From: Caballeronia sp. INDeC2
Lineage (GTDB): Bacteria; Pseudomonadota; Gammaproteobacteria; Burkholderiales; Burkholderiaceae
NCBI RefSeq assembly: GCF_023631325.1
Contig: NZ_JALQDG010000004.1
Span: 35,091 to 99,090, forward strand
Length of the DNA: 64,000 nucleotides
Direction: 5' to 3'
Position 1 is the stretch's first letter. The number at the start of each line of letters is the position of its first letter. The translations under genes were made by a program, and so were the position numbers. Shown in pieces: positions 10,888-20,343 of this stretch. The notes below the pieces were generated by a model, which saw nothing but the letters and a program-made list of their open reading frames with translations, made no database searches and was not told where the DNA came from.

Positions 10888-11420
10888 TGCCCATCCTCCT
10901 TCATGTACTTCGCGAGCCAGAAGCTCTGCAGGACGATGAACACGACGAGACAGCCCGTCGCGCCGAACAGCTTGAAGTTCACCCACTGATCCGTGGTGAA
11001 GTTATACGCGACGAAGAGATTCACGATGCCGAGCAGCGCGAAGAACACCGCCCACGCGACATTCAATTGTCCCCACACGCGATGCGGCAGCACGATCTGC
11101 TTGCCCATCATCGCTTCGATCAGATTTTTTCTGAAGCCGATCTGCGCGACGATCAGCGCGAACGCGAACAGCCAGTACAGCGCGGTCGGCTTCCATTTGA
11201 TGAAGGTGTCGTTGTGCAGCACGAGCGTCGCGCCGCCGAACACGACGACGACGCCGAGACTGACCCACAGCATCGGATCGACCTTGCGATGACGGAACGC
11301 GACCCAGGCGATCTGCACGAGCGTCGCCGCGATCGCGACCGCCGTCGCGGTGTAGATGCCCCAGACCTTGAATGCGACGAAAAAGAGAATGATCGGAAAC
11401 AGATCGAACAGAAATTTCAT
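10884..11420 (-). CDS. yciB: Inner-membrane-spanning protein YciB (septation protein A)
   Basis: An integral inner-membrane protein of 178 residues with about five hydrophobic segments. The N-terminus [18 protein letters not shown] is characteristic of the family, as are [15 protein letters not shown] in the middle and the ending [12 protein letters not shown]. YciB has been linked to cell-envelope synthesis and division. The long upstream open frame is rejected because family similarity begins exactly at this ATG. It overlaps the bolA-family gene by 4 nt. Confidence 0.95.
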   Translation of the reverse strand: MKFLFDLFPIILFFVAFKVWGIYTATAVAIAATLVQIAWVAFRHRKVDPMLWVSLGVVVVFGGATLVLHNDTFIKWKPTALYWLFAFALIVAQIGFRKNLIEAMMGKQIVLPHRVWGQLNVAWAVFFALLGIVNLFVAYNFTTDQWVNFKLFGATGCLVVFIVLQSFWLAKYMKEDGQ

Positions 11421-11473
11421 TGGCGTCCGGACGTGATGGGCATCGGATGGATGCGAGGCGCGCGAGAGAGAAA

Positions 11474-11497
11474 CGCCCGCTCGAACGGAAGCGGGCG
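11474..11497 (-). terminator. Probable terminator of msrB
   Basis: A perfect 8-bp stem (CGCCCGCT / AGCGGGCG) with an 8-nt loop is followed on the minus strand by TTTCTCTC. It is placed between the msrB stop (11552) and the yciB start (11420), which suggests that selO-msrB and yciB-bolA are separate transcripts. Confidence 0.5.
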
Positions 11498-11551
11498 CCG
11501 GTACGGCGTGATGCACGATCGCTCCCCGAGCGAGCGTGCAGGGGCCCGCGC

Positions 11552-11968
11552 TTACTTGGGTTCGAATTGTAGCGCAGCCGAGTTGATGCAATACCGCAGG
11601 CCGGTCGGCGCGGGGCCGTCCTCGAAAACGTGGCCGAGGTGCGCGCCGCAGTTGTTGCACAGCACTTCGATGCGAAGCATGCCGTGCGAGCGGTCGGTTT
11701 TCTCCTGGATCACTTCGCCGTTGATCGGCTTGAAGTAGCTGGGCCAGCCGCAGCCGGCGTCGAACTTGGTGGCGGACTCGAAAAGCGGCGTGCCGCAGCA
11801 CACGCAATCGTAGACGCCGCGCTCGTCGTGATCCCAGTATTTGCCGGTGAACGGGCGCTCGGTCACGGCGTGACGCGTGACCTGATACTGCATGTCGTCC
11901 AGTTCGCGGCGATAGGTGGCGTCGTCCTTTTGCAGCGGATAGCTCGTCGGGGTGTCGTCTTGGCTCAT
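11552..11968 (-). CDS. msrB: Peptide-methionine (R)-S-oxide reductase
   Basis: This reduces methionine-R-sulfoxide in oxidised proteins. The 138-residue protein has both zinc-binding CxxC pairs (C55/C58 and C104/C107), the substrate-pocket motif CGWPSY at 73-78 and the catalytic cysteine in RYCINSAAL at 127. There is no signal peptide, so it is cytoplasmic. The start at 11968 (MSQDD) is preceded by a purine-rich ribosome-binding site. It lies 49 bp downstream of selO on the same strand and probably forms a redox-stress operon with it. Confidence 0.96.
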   Translation of the reverse strand: MSQDDTPTSYPLQKDDATYRRELDDMQYQVTRHAVTERPFTGKYWDHDERGVYDCVCCGTPLFESATKFDAGCGWPSYFKPINGEVIQEKTDRSHGMLRIEVLCNNCGAHLGHVFEDGPAPTGLRYCINSAALQFEPK

Positions 11969-12017
11969 CTCTCGTTCCTTTGGTCTGGCCGGGAAGGCCT
12001 CGTATATGAGGGCGATC

Positions 12018-13610
12018 CTACGAAGAACAACTGACTTCGAGGTCGCTCGCCCAAGTGGGCGGCAGGCCGGCAAAGGCCTCGTAATGGGGCTGTTCGTCGT
12101 ACGGATGGCGCAGCACGTCCAGCAGGCGCTCCACTTCCGAAAAGTCCTTCTCGGCCGCCTGGCGGATCGCCTGTTCGGCCAGATGATTGCGCAGCACGTA
12201 CTTCGGATTCACGCGATTCATCGCCATGGCGCGTGCGGCGTCGTCGCGCGGCTCGTGCGCGAGGCGCTCGCGATACTGCGCGGCCCACGCGTCGAACGCG
12301 GCGCGGTCGAGGAACAGATCGCGCACGGATGCGTCCCGGCTCGCGTCGGATTTCGACAGCTTCGACAAGTTCCGGAACGTGAGCGTAAAGTCCGCGCGAT
12401 TCGCATGCATGATTTCGAAGAGACCGTTGGCGAGCTTGTCGTCGCCGTCGCGCTCGATCTCGAGACCGAGCTTCGCGCGCATCGTCGCGACGAGCGCGGG
12501 CCCGAAACGATCCTTGTATCGCTCCATCACTTTCTGCGCTTCTTCGACCACGCGCTCGGCGCGTCCTTCCTCGGGCAGGTTCTGGCCGAAGAGCGGGACG
12601 AGCGCCTGCGCGAGACAGAAGAGGTTCCAGTACGCGACCTGCGGCTGGCGGCCATACGAATAGCGCCCCTGCGTGTCCGAGTGATTGCAGATGTGATGCG
12701 CGTTGAACGCGTCCATGAAGCCGAACGGACCGTAGTCGATCGTGAGGCCGAGAATCGACATGTTGTCGGTGTTCATCACGCCGTGGCAGAAGCCAACGCC
12801 TTGCCATTGCGCCATCAGATCGGCGGTGGAGCGCACGGCTTCGTCGAGCAGCGCGAGGTAGGGATCGTCGGCGTCGCGGCACTGCGGATGAAAACAGTCG
12901 ATCACGTGATCGGCGAGCGTCCGCAGATCGTCGATGCGATCGTTCGAATAGAAGTGCTCGAAGTGGCCGAAGCGCACGAAGCTCGGCGACACGCGGGTGA
13001 CGATCGCCGCCGTTTCAATGGTCTCGCGCCGCACCGGCAGGTCCGAGCCGATCACGGCGAGCGCGCGCGTCGTCGGAATGCCGAGATGGTGCATCGCTTC
13101 CGAGCACAAAAACTCGCGGATCGACGAACGCAGCACCGCGCGGCCGTCGCCCATGCGCGAATAGGGCGTGCGTCCCGCGCCCTTCAGTTGCACTTCGAGG
13201 CGCGCGCCGTCGTGCTGGACCTCGCCCAGCGTGAGCGCGCGGCCATCGCCCAATTGGCCTGCCCACACGCCGAATTGATGCCCCGAATACACGGCGGCAT
13301 AGGGCAGCGATTCGCCCGGCCAGTCGCGCGTTGGATTGCCGGCGAAGTACGCGCCGAATGCATCCTTTTCAGGGCCAGCGGCGACGTGCGGATCGAAGCC
13401 GAGCGATTCCGCCGTCTCGCGCGAAAGCCCGACGAGATACGGATCGGGCACCGGCGCCGCGGGAAGACGCGTGAGAAATGCGTTTCCGAGCGCGGCGAAC
13501 GAACCGGGCTCGCCGACTCGAATCGCACCGGCGATTTCGCTCATGGAACGCGCCTCGGCGGGCGTCTCGTCGCGCGCCGCGCGCACGGCATTGCTTGGGG
13601 AAAACGACAT
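12018..13610 (-). CDS. selO: Protein adenylyltransferase SelO (YdiU/UPF0061 family)
   Basis: A pseudokinase-fold enzyme that transfers AMP, not phosphate, to Ser/Thr/Tyr of target proteins; in E. coli the targets are linked to glutathionylation control. The 530-residue product shows the nucleotide-site segments [11 protein letters not shown] (142-152, with Lys 143) and HGVMNTDN (276-283, metal-binding Asn 280), and the metal-binding Asp 292 in IDYG. It ends in SCSS: the cysteine third from the end occupies the position of selenocysteine in animal SelO. A second ATG at 13544 is possible, but the upstream one has a GAGGCG ribosome-binding site and a TACAAT -10-like box at 13636-13641. Confidence 0.95.
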   Translation of the reverse strand: MSFSPSNAVRAARDETPAEARSMSEIAGAIRVGEPGSFAALGNAFLTRLPAAPVPDPYLVGLSRETAESLGFDPHVAAGPEKDAFGAYFAGNPTRDWPGESLPYAAVYSGHQFGVWAGQLGDGRALTLGEVQHDGARLEVQLKGAGRTPYSRMGDGRAVLRSSIREFLCSEAMHHLGIPTTRALAVIGSDLPVRRETIETAAIVTRVSPSFVRFGHFEHFYSNDRIDDLRTLADHVIDCFHPQCRDADDPYLALLDEAVRSTADLMAQWQGVGFCHGVMNTDNMSILGLTIDYGPFGFMDAFNAHHICNHSDTQGRYSYGRQPQVAYWNLFCLAQALVPLFGQNLPEEGRAERVVEEAQKVMERYKDRFGPALVATMRAKLGLEIERDGDDKLANGLFEIMHANRADFTLTFRNLSKLSKSDASRDASVRDLFLDRAAFDAWAAQYRERLAHEPRDDAARAMAMNRVNPKYVLRNHLAEQAIRQAAEKDFSEVERLLDVLRHPYDEQPHYEAFAGLPPTWASDLEVSCSS

Positions 13611-13716
13611 ATTGAGCGCCTCTGAGTTAAACGATATTGTAATTCCGCGCCCGCGGGCCTGCAGGAGCGTGGCCCGGCCATCCGACCAGCATTCGACAGA
13701 TTCGAGGACATCGCCT

Positions 13717-15375
13717 ATGACGTCGCCGCTCTACGGCCAGATGATGGAAGTACCGCTGCTCGCGTCGTCCCTGCTGTCCCATGCCTCGCGCCACTTCGGC
13801 GACAACGAGATCGTGTCGCGCCGCATCGAAGGCGACATCCACCGTTATACCTACCGCGATTGCGAAAAGCGCGCGAAGCAGCTTGCGCAGGCGCTGACCG
13901 CGCTCGGTGTGGAGCAGGGCGAGCGCATCGGCACGCTCGCATGGAACGGCTACAGACATCTCGAATGTTATTACGGCGTGAGCGGCATGGGCGCCGTGTG
14001 TCACACGATCAATCCGCGTCTCTTTCCGGATCAGATCGCGTTCATCATCGATCACGCCGACGATGCATACGTCTGCTTCGACATGACCTTCGGCCCGCTC
14101 GTCGAGTTGATCGCGCCACAATGTCCGAACGTGAAAGGCTGGATCGCGCTCGGCGATGCCGCGTGCATCGGCGAGCATCTGTCGAACATGAGCGTGCCGG
14201 TGATGAGCTACGAGAGCCTCATCGGCGAGCAAGACGGCGACTACGCATGGCCGATGCTCGACGAGCGCCAGGCCTCGTTTCTTTGCTACACGTCGGGCAC
14301 GACCGGCAATCCGAAGGGCGCGCTGTACTCGCATCGCTCGGCGGTGTTGCATGCGTACGGCGCGGCGTTGCCCGACGCGATGGGTGCTTCATCGAGCGAT
14401 TCGATCCTGCCCGTCGTGCCGATGTTCCATGTCAACGCGTGGGGCATTCCCCATGCGGGGCCGCTCGTCGGCGCGAAACTCGTGTTCCCGGGCAAGGACC
14501 TCGACGGCAAATCGCTCTACGAGTTGATGGAGGCCGAAGGCGTCACGTATTCGGCGGGCGTACCTACCGTGTGGATGGGCCTGCTCGCCTACATGAAGCA
14601 GCAGAACGCGCGGTTCTCGACGTTGAAGCGCACCGTGATCGGGGGCTCCGCGTGTCCGCCCGCGATGCTGCGCATCTTCGAGGAAGAGTACGGCGTGCAG
14701 GTGATCCACGCGTGGGGCATGACGGAGATGTCGCCGCTCGGCACCTTGTCGCGCCTGAGCTTCAAGCAGAAGCAGCGCCCGCTGGAGGAGCAGCGCCGCT
14801 CGCTGGAGAAGCAGGGCCACACGCTTTTCGGCGTCGACATGAAAGTAGTCGGCGACGACGGCAGCGAACTGCCGTGGGACGGCAAGTCCTTCGGCGATCT
14901 CTACGTGCGCGGGCCGTGGGTCATCGACCGCTATTTCCGTCGCGACGACTCGCCGCTCGTCGACGGCTGGTTTCCGACGGGCGATGTCGCGACCATCGAT
15001 CCGGACGGCTTCATGCAGATCACCGATCGCAGCAAGGACGTGATCAAGTCCGGCGGCGAGTGGATCAGCTCGATCGATCTGGAAAATATCGCGGTGTCGC
15101 ATCCGCAGGTGGCGGAGGCCGCGTGCATCGCGTGCGCGCATCCGAAGTGGACGGAGCGGCCGCTGATCGTGGCGGTGTTGAAGCCGGGCGCCACCGTCAC
15201 GCGCGAGGAACTGCGCGCGCATTTCGAGGGCAAGGTGGCGAAGTGGTGGATTCCGGACGACGTCGTGTTCGCCGAGCAATTGCCGCACACCGCGACGGGC
15301 AAGCTGCAGAAAGTGCGTCTGCGCGAACAGTTTCGCGATTACGTGCTGCCGAACGCGACGGAAAACTCCGTCTAA
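13717..15375 (+). CDS. Medium/long-chain acyl-CoA ligase (AMP-forming)
   Basis: An ANL-superfamily enzyme that activates a carboxylic acid to its CoA thioester through an acyl-adenylate. Seen in the 552 residues: the phosphate-binding loop [12 protein letters not shown] at about 190-201, the adenylate motif WGMTEMSP in the centre, the hinge region GWFPTGDVA near 417 and [14 protein letters not shown] after it, and the late catalytic lysine in TGKLQK near 529. The pattern resembles DmdB-like and FadD-like ligases, so the substrate is probably a medium or long fatty acid but is not fixed by sequence. It is divergent from selO and opens the lipid-oxidation block. Confidence 0.9.
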   Translation: MTSPLYGQMMEVPLLASSLLSHASRHFGDNEIVSRRIEGDIHRYTYRDCEKRAKQLAQALTALGVEQGERIGTLAWNGYRHLECYYGVSGMGAVCHTINPRLFPDQIAFIIDHADDAYVCFDMTFGPLVELIAPQCPNVKGWIALGDAACIGEHLSNMSVPVMSYESLIGEQDGDYAWPMLDERQASFLCYTSGTTGNPKGALYSHRSAVLHAYGAALPDAMGASSSDSILPVVPMFHVNAWGIPHAGPLVGAKLVFPGKDLDGKSLYELMEAEGVTYSAGVPTVWMGLLAYMKQQNARFSTLKRTVIGGSACPPAMLRIFEEEYGVQVIHAWGMTEMSPLGTLSRLSFKQKQRPLEEQRRSLEKQGHTLFGVDMKVVGDDGSELPWDGKSFGDLYVRGPWVIDRYFRRDDSPLVDGWFPTGDVATIDPDGFMQITDRSKDVIKSGGEWISSIDLENIAVSHPQVAEAACIACAHPKWTERPLIVAVLKPGATVTREELRAHFEGKVAKWWIPDDVVFAEQLPHTATGKLQKVRLREQFRDYVLPNATENSV

Positions 15376-15396
15376 CGTCGTCGCGCTTCCTCGTCG

Positions 15397-15432
15397 AAGC
15401 CCCGGTCCGCCCCATGCGGAACCGGGGCTTTT
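15397..15432 (+). terminator. Intrinsic terminator after the acyl-CoA ligase gene
   Basis: A long GC-rich hairpin (AAGCCCCGG...CCGGGGCTT, extended by CCGC/GCGG with a single bulge) is followed by TTTTC. It separates the ligase gene from the beta-oxidation genes downstream, which have their own promoter. Confidence 0.75.
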
Positions 15433-15471
15433 CTACATGCGCGGTCCGCGCGAGACACGCAGTCGTCTTAA

Positions 15472-15500
15472 TTGGACGATCGTGCTTTTTTGTGTATTCT
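15472..15500 (+). promoter_or_regulatory. Sigma-70-type promoter of the beta-oxidation operon
   Basis: TTGGAC (15472-15477) and TATTCT (15495-15500) are separated by exactly 17 bp, in a locally AT-rich stretch with a T6 run. The predicted start is about 45 nt ahead of the first gene. No FadR-like palindrome was identified. Confidence 0.55.
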
Positions 15501-15550
15501 GAACGGATCAACCACAATTCATCCGATACCCGTCGGCAGGAGACACCTTC

Positions 15551-17635
15551 ATGGCAGTGGACTACACGATCCGCGGCGGCGTCGCCGTCATCACGCTCGA
15601 TAATCCTCCCGTCAACGGACTCGGGCATTCGACGCGCGCGGGCATCGTCGAAGGCATCGAGCGCGCGAACGATGCCGACGACGTGCGCGCCATCGTCATC
15701 ATCGGCGCAGGCAAGGCGTTCTCGGGCGGCGCGGACATCACCGAATTCAACACGCCGAAGGCCACGCAAGAGCCGACGCTCATGACCGTGATCAAGGCGC
15801 TGGAAGGGAGCGCGAAGCCCGTGGTCGCGGCGATCCACGCGGTCGCGATGGGCGGCGGCCTCGAACTCGCGCTCGGCGCGCACTACCGCATCGCCGCGCC
15901 CGGCGCGCAAATCGCGCTGCCGGAAGTGAAGCTCGGCCTGTTGCCCGGCGCGGGCGGCACGCAGCGCCTGCCGCGCGTGGTCGGGCTGGAGACGGCGTTG
16001 AACATGATCGTGTCGGGGACGCCGGTGCCGTCGGAGAAACTCGCGCAGACCGCGCTCTTCGATGAGCTCGTCGAAGGCGATCTGCTGGAACGCGCGCTGT
16101 CGTTCGCGAATGAGGCCGCGGACCAGGGCGGACCGTATCCGAAAGTGCGCGACCGCAAGATCGAGCATCCGAACGCCGAGGGTTTCATGCAGTTCGCGCG
16201 GAACGGCGTCGCGGCGGCCGCGAAGCATTTCCCGGCGCCGCACAAGTGCATCGATGCCGTGGAAAAGGGCGTGAAGGAAGGTTTCGAGCGCGGGCTCGCA
16301 TTCGAACGCGAATGCTTTCTCGCGCTCGTGCAGACGCCCGAAAGCCGCGCGCTGCGGCATGCGTTTTTCGGCGAGCGCGCGGCGGCCAAAATCGCCGATG
16401 TGCCGTCGAATACGCCCGTCAGGAAGATCGCCCAAGTCGGCGTGATCGGCGCGGGCACGATGGGCGGCGGCATTGCGATGAACTTCCTCAACGCGGGACT
16501 GCCCGTCGTGCTGCTCGAAACGAAGCAGGAGGCGATCGATCGCGGGCTCGCCACGATCCGTCGCAACTACGAAGCGCAGGTCAAGAAGGGCAAGCTCACA
16601 CAGGAGAAGATCGAAGAGCGCATGGCGCTCGTTGCGCCGACGCTGTCGTTCTCCGATCTCGCGCAAGCGGACCTCATCATCGAAGCCGTGTTCGAAGAGC
16701 TGAGCGTGAAGGAGCAAGTGTTCCGCCAGCTCGATGAAATCGCGAAGCCCGGCGCGATCCTCGCATCGAACACATCGACGCTCGATTTGAACAGAATCGC
16801 ATCGTTCACGAAGCGTCCGGGCGATGTCATCGGCATGCATTTCTTCAGCCCGGCCAACGTGATGAAGCTGCTCGAAGTCGTGCGCGGCGAGAAGACCGAC
16901 AAGGACGTGCTCGCCACCGTCATGCAGCTCGCGAAAAAGATCAAAAAGACGGCGGTGGTGTCGGGCGTGTGCGACGGCTTCATCGGCAACCGGATGATCG
17001 AGCAGTACGTCCGGCAAGCGCTTTTCATGCTGGAAGAAGGCGCGCTGCCCGCGCAGATCGATCGCGCGATCGAGAAATTCGGCTTCGCGATGGGCCCGTT
17101 TCGCATGAGCGATCTGGCGGGCAACGACATCGGCTGGGCGATCAGAAAGCGGCGCTATCGGGAGCAGCCGGAGCTGCATTATTCGCGCATCGCGGATCAC
17201 CTGTGCGAGGCGGGCCGCTTCGGGCAGAAGACCGGCGCGGGCTGGTACGACTATCAGCCGGGCAAGCGCGACGCGGCGCCGTCGAAGCTCGTGGACGACA
17301 TGATCGTCGCGTATTCGAAGGAACGCGGCGTCGAGCGGCGCACGATCGGCGATGAAGAGATCGTCGAGCGCCTCGTGCTGTCGCTCGTGAACGAAGGCGC
17401 GAAGATTCTCGCGGAAGGCATCGCGGGCAAGGCGTCGGATATCGACATGGTCTATCTGACGGGCTACGGCTTTCCGCTCTGGCGCGGCGGCCCGATGCTC
17501 TATGCGGACACCATCGGCCTCTATAACGTCGAACGCGCGATGCGCAAGTACGCGAAGCAGACCAACGGCGAAGCATGGCAACCGGCCGCGCTCGTGACGC
17601 AACTCGCGCAATCGAATGGACGCTTCAATGACTGA
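15551..17635 (+). CDS. Bifunctional enoyl-CoA hydratase / 3-hydroxyacyl-CoA dehydrogenase (FadB/FadJ type)
   Basis: This catalyses hydration of trans-2-enoyl-CoA and NAD-dependent oxidation of 3-hydroxyacyl-CoA, two successive steps of beta-oxidation. The 694-residue chain has an N-terminal crotonase domain with the oxyanion-hole segments GKAFSGGADI and AIHAVAMGGGLELALG. The NAD-binding Rossmann motif VGVIGAGTMGGGIAMN starts near 297, and two C-terminal dimerisation-type domains follow, including GNDIGWAI and TGYGFPLWRGGPM. It is slightly shorter than E. coli FadB or FadJ. A purine-rich AGGAGA site precedes the ATG. Its last 8 nt overlap the nicotinamidase gene. Confidence 0.93.
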   Translation: MAVDYTIRGGVAVITLDNPPVNGLGHSTRAGIVEGIERANDADDVRAIVIIGAGKAFSGGADITEFNTPKATQEPTLMTVIKALEGSAKPVVAAIHAVAMGGGLELALGAHYRIAAPGAQIALPEVKLGLLPGAGGTQRLPRVVGLETALNMIVSGTPVPSEKLAQTALFDELVEGDLLERALSFANEAADQGGPYPKVRDRKIEHPNAEGFMQFARNGVAAAAKHFPAPHKCIDAVEKGVKEGFERGLAFERECFLALVQTPESRALRHAFFGERAAAKIADVPSNTPVRKIAQVGVIGAGTMGGGIAMNFLNAGLPVVLLETKQEAIDRGLATIRRNYEAQVKKGKLTQEKIEERMALVAPTLSFSDLAQADLIIEAVFEELSVKEQVFRQLDEIAKPGAILASNTSTLDLNRIASFTKRPGDVIGMHFFSPANVMKLLEVVRGEKTDKDVLATVMQLAKKIKKTAVVSGVCDGFIGNRMIEQYVRQALFMLEEGALPAQIDRAIEKFGFAMGPFRMSDLAGNDIGWAIRKRRYREQPELHYSRIADHLCEAGRFGQKTGAGWYDYQPGKRDAAPSKLVDDMIVAYSKERGVERRTIGDEEIVERLVLSLVNEGAKILAEGIAGKASDIDMVYLTGYGFPLWRGGPMLYADTIGLYNVERAMRKYAKQTNGEAWQPAALVTQLAQSNGRFND

Positions 17636-18263
17636 GATGAAACCCGTTGAAGACGTATTCCTCGTCGTGGACGTGCAGTACGACTTCATGCCGGGCGGCG
17701 CGCTTGCCGTCGCGCGCGGCGATGAAGTCGTGCCTGTCGTCAACCGGCTTGGCCGCGCGTTCTCGCATGTCGTGCTCACGCAGGACTGGCATCCGCGCTC
17801 GCATGTGTCGTTCGCGGCGAATCACGCAAACCGTCAGCCGTTCGGGACGATGACGCTGCCTTACGGCGAGCAGGTGCTGTGGCCGGTGCATTGCGTGCAG
17901 GACACGCAAGGCGCGGCGCTGCATCGCGATCTGCATGTGCCGCATGCGCGGCTCGTGATTCGCAAGGGACATCACGAGCATGTCGACAGCTACTCGGCGT
18001 TTCTCGAAGCGGATCGCACGACGCCGACCGGCCTCGAAGGCTATCTGCGCAACGTCGGCGCGAAGCGCGTCTGGCTCGCGGGACTCGCGACGGACTATTG
18101 CGTCGCGTGGTCCGCGCTCGATGCGCGCGCGGCGGGCTTCGACGTCACCGTGATCGAGGACGCATGCCGCGCGATCGATCTGAACGGCTCGCTCGATAAG
18201 GCATGGCAGGACATGCGCGACGCCGGCGTGCAGCGCGTGACGTCGGCGGACATACTCAGTTAA
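17628..18263 (+). CDS. pncA: Nicotinamidase (PncA-type cysteine amidohydrolase)
   Basis: This hydrolyses nicotinamide to nicotinate for NAD salvage. The 211-residue isochorismatase-fold protein carries the full catalytic set: Asp 15 (VVDVQYDF), Lys 113 (IRKGHHEH) and Cys 158 (ATDYCVAW). The metal triad D53-x-H55-x3-H59 is in TQDWHPRSH, and the WPVHCVQDT motif also fits PncA better than generic isochorismatases. The ATG at 17628 overlaps the end of the upstream hydratase/dehydrogenase gene by 8 nt, so the two are almost certainly co-transcribed and coupled. NAD salvage thus sits within an NAD-consuming pathway. Confidence 0.9.
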   Translation: MTEMKPVEDVFLVVDVQYDFMPGGALAVARGDEVVPVVNRLGRAFSHVVLTQDWHPRSHVSFAANHANRQPFGTMTLPYGEQVLWPVHCVQDTQGAALHRDLHVPHARLVIRKGHHEHVDSYSAFLEADRTTPTGLEGYLRNVGAKRVWLAGLATDYCVAWSALDARAAGFDVTVIEDACRAIDLNGSLDKAWQDMRDAGVQRVTSADILS

Positions 18264-18278
18264 GGCAAGGGAGACGAC

Positions 18279-19457
18279 ATGACCGATGCAGTCATCGTAT
18301 CGACGGCGCGCACCGCGCTCGCCAAATCGTGGCGCGGCGCGCTCAACATGACCCACGGCGCGACGCTCGGCGGCCATGTTACGAAGGCCGTCGTCGAACG
18401 CGCGGGCATCGATCCGGCGCGCGTCGAAGACGTCATCATGGGCTGCGCGAATCCCGAAGGCGCGACGGGCATGAACATCGCGCGGCAGATCGCATTGCGC
18501 GCGGGGCTGCCCGTGTCCGTGCCCGGCATGACGGTGAACCGCTTCTGCTCATCGGGCCTGCAGACGATCGCGCTCGCCGCGCAGCGCGTGATGGCGGGCG
18601 AGGGCGATGTGTACGTTGCGGGCGGCGTCGAATCGATCTCGTGCGTGCAGAACGAGATGAACCGCCACATGCTGACCGACGGCTGGCTGAACCGTAACAA
18701 GCCCGAGATCTACTGGTCGATGCTGCAGACCGCCGAAAATGTCGCGAAGCGCTACGAGATATCGAAGACGCGCCAGGACGAATACGGCGTGCGCTCGCAG
18801 CAGCGCGCGGCGGCCGCTCAAGCCGCGGGCAAGTTCGACGATGAAATCGTGCCGATTACCGTGCTCGCCGGCATCGCCGACAAGGCGACGGGACGCATGT
18901 TCACGAAGGAAGTGACGCTCGCCGCCGACGAAGGCATCCGCGCCGACACCACGCTCGAAGGCGTGTCGAATATCCGGACCGCGCTGCCCGGCGGCGTCAT
19001 CACGGCCGGCAACGCGAGCCAGTTTTCGGACGGCGCATCGGCGTGCATCGTGATGAACGCGACGCGCGCCGAGAAAGAAGGGCTGACCCCGCTCGGCATC
19101 TTCCGCGGCTTCGCGGTCGCGGGCTGCGAGCCGGACGAGATGGGCATCGGTCCGGTGTTCGCCGTGCCGAAACTCTTGAAGCGCGCGGGCTTGTCCGTCG
19201 ACGATATCGGCTTGTGGGAACTGAACGAAGCGTTCGCGGTGCAGGTGCTCTACTGCCGCGACAAGCTGGGCATTCCCGACGAGCGCCTGAACGTGAACGG
19301 CGGCGCAATCGCGGTCGGGCATCCGTATGGCGTTTCGGGCGCGCGTCTGACCGGCCATGCGCTCATCGAAGGCAAGCGGCGCGGCGCGAAGTTCGTCGTG
19401 GTCACGATGTGCATCGGCGGCGGCCAGGGCGCGGCGGGGCTGTTCGAAATCGTGTGA
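18279..19457 (+). CDS. Acetyl-CoA C-acyltransferase (thiolase)
   Basis: This cleaves 3-ketoacyl-CoA with CoA, the last beta-oxidation step, or condenses acetyl-CoA in reverse. The 392 residues show the acyl-accepting cysteine at about 90 (NRFCSSG), the histidine at about 348 in [12 protein letters not shown] and the second cysteine at about 378 in [14 protein letters not shown]. Thiolase domain order and length are normal. It lies 15 bp after pncA with a GGGAGA ribosome-binding site. Being next to the FadB/FadJ-type gene favours a degradative role. Confidence 0.94.
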   Translation: MTDAVIVSTARTALAKSWRGALNMTHGATLGGHVTKAVVERAGIDPARVEDVIMGCANPEGATGMNIARQIALRAGLPVSVPGMTVNRFCSSGLQTIALAAQRVMAGEGDVYVAGGVESISCVQNEMNRHMLTDGWLNRNKPEIYWSMLQTAENVAKRYEISKTRQDEYGVRSQQRAAAAQAAGKFDDEIVPITVLAGIADKATGRMFTKEVTLAADEGIRADTTLEGVSNIRTALPGGVITAGNASQFSDGASACIVMNATRAEKEGLTPLGIFRGFAVAGCEPDEMGIGPVFAVPKLLKRAGLSVDDIGLWELNEAFAVQVLYCRDKLGIPDERLNVNGGAIAVGHPYGVSGARLTGHALIEGKRRGAKFVVVTMCIGGGQGAAGLFEIV

Positions 19458-19527
19458 CGGCCGCGCGTCCATCGCCGCATAGGGATTTTTGCTACGCTTC
19501 AGGTCTTGCCAGACAACAGGAGTCGCC

Positions 19528-19830
19528 GTGCTACGTCACATCGTCATGTGGAAGCTGAAGGAAAACGCCGAGGGCGCGAGCCGCGCCGAGAACGCCGAAA
19601 AGCTGAAGGCGAAGCTCGAAACCTGCCGCAGCATCGTGAAGGGACAAGGACATTTCGAAGTCGGCACCGCGCAGCCGGGTTTCGATTGCACATATGACGT
19701 CGTGCTCGTCTCCGATTTCGACGACAAGGCCGCGCTCGAAGCCTATCAGGTTCATCCGAAGCATCAGGCGCTGAAGGACTTCGTCGCGGCGATCCGCGAA
19801 GAGCGCCAGTGCGTCGACTACGAAGTGTGA
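19528..19830 (+). CDS. Dabb (stress-responsive A/B barrel) domain protein
   Basis: A 100-residue dimeric alpha/beta-barrel protein; the family has roles from stress response to small-molecule catalysis, and none is provable here. The N-terminus LRHIVMWKLKE and the end VDYEV are family hallmarks, with a central strand YDVVLVSDF. The chosen start is GTG at 19528, because AGGAG sits 7 nt upstream and similarity starts there. It follows the thiolase gene by 70 bp and precedes the thioesterase gene by 5 bp. Confidence 0.85.
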   Translation: MLRHIVMWKLKENAEGASRAENAEKLKAKLETCRSIVKGQGHFEVGTAQPGFDCTYDVVLVSDFDDKAALEAYQVHPKHQALKDFVAAIREERQCVDYEV

Positions 19831-19835
19831 GCGCG

Positions 19836-20315
19836 ATGTCCTCTTCCGAACCATCCGCGGGCAACGTCTCGATCGAAAGCCCGTTCATCGACGCGCTCGG
19901 CGTGCAGCTCGTCAAGGCCGCCGACGGCGAAAGCGAAGTGCGCATGCCGCTCCAGGAAACGCACATGAACACGTGGGGCATCGCGCACGGCGGCGTCACG
20001 ATGACCTTGCTCGACGCAGCGCTCGCGCTCGCCGCGCGCAGTGTCGCGGGCGACGGCGTCGGCGTCGTCACCGTCGAGATGAAAGTCAACTTCATGCAGC
20101 CGGGCCGCGGCGAGTTGCGCGGCTATGGCCGCGTGCTGCATCGCTCGACGACGATGGCCTATTGCGAAGGCGAGATCCGCGACAGCGAAGGCCACTTCGT
20201 CGCGAAGGCGCTCGGCACGTTCAAGTACATGAAGCGGCTCGCGGTCGGGCGCGACATCGTCAGGCAGAAGATGCGCTCCGATCCGAAGGCGACGCCCGGC
20301 CCGAGCGACGCCTGA
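19836..20315 (+). CDS. Hotdog-fold thioesterase, PaaI family
   Basis: Probably hydrolyses acyl-CoA thioesters to relieve trapped intermediates. The 159-residue protein carries the hotdog helix signature HMNTWGIAHGGVTMTLLDAA, in which the Asn and the HGG pair fit the 4HBT/PaaI active site. The ATG at 19836 lies 5 bp after the Dabb gene stop, indicating one transcript. The substrate is inferred to be a product of the neighbouring beta-oxidation enzymes. Confidence 0.88.
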   Translation: MSSSEPSAGNVSIESPFIDALGVQLVKAADGESEVRMPLQETHMNTWGIAHGGVTMTLLDAALALAARSVAGDGVGVVTVEMKVNFMQPGRGELRGYGRVLHRSTTMAYCEGEIRDSEGHFVAKALGTFKYMKRLAVGRDIVRQKMRSDPKATPGPSDA

Positions 20316-20343
20316 GTCCTCATATCCGCGAAGGAGAATCCGC

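Noticed and set aside
15197..17779. An 860-codon open frame on the minus strand opposite the beta-oxidation genes
   Set aside because: It is antisense to a well-supported enzyme gene, is Arg-rich and has no family character; long antisense frames are expected at this GC content. The same applies to frames opposite purL (7550-9520), prkA (46800-48449) and spoVR (49980-51773).
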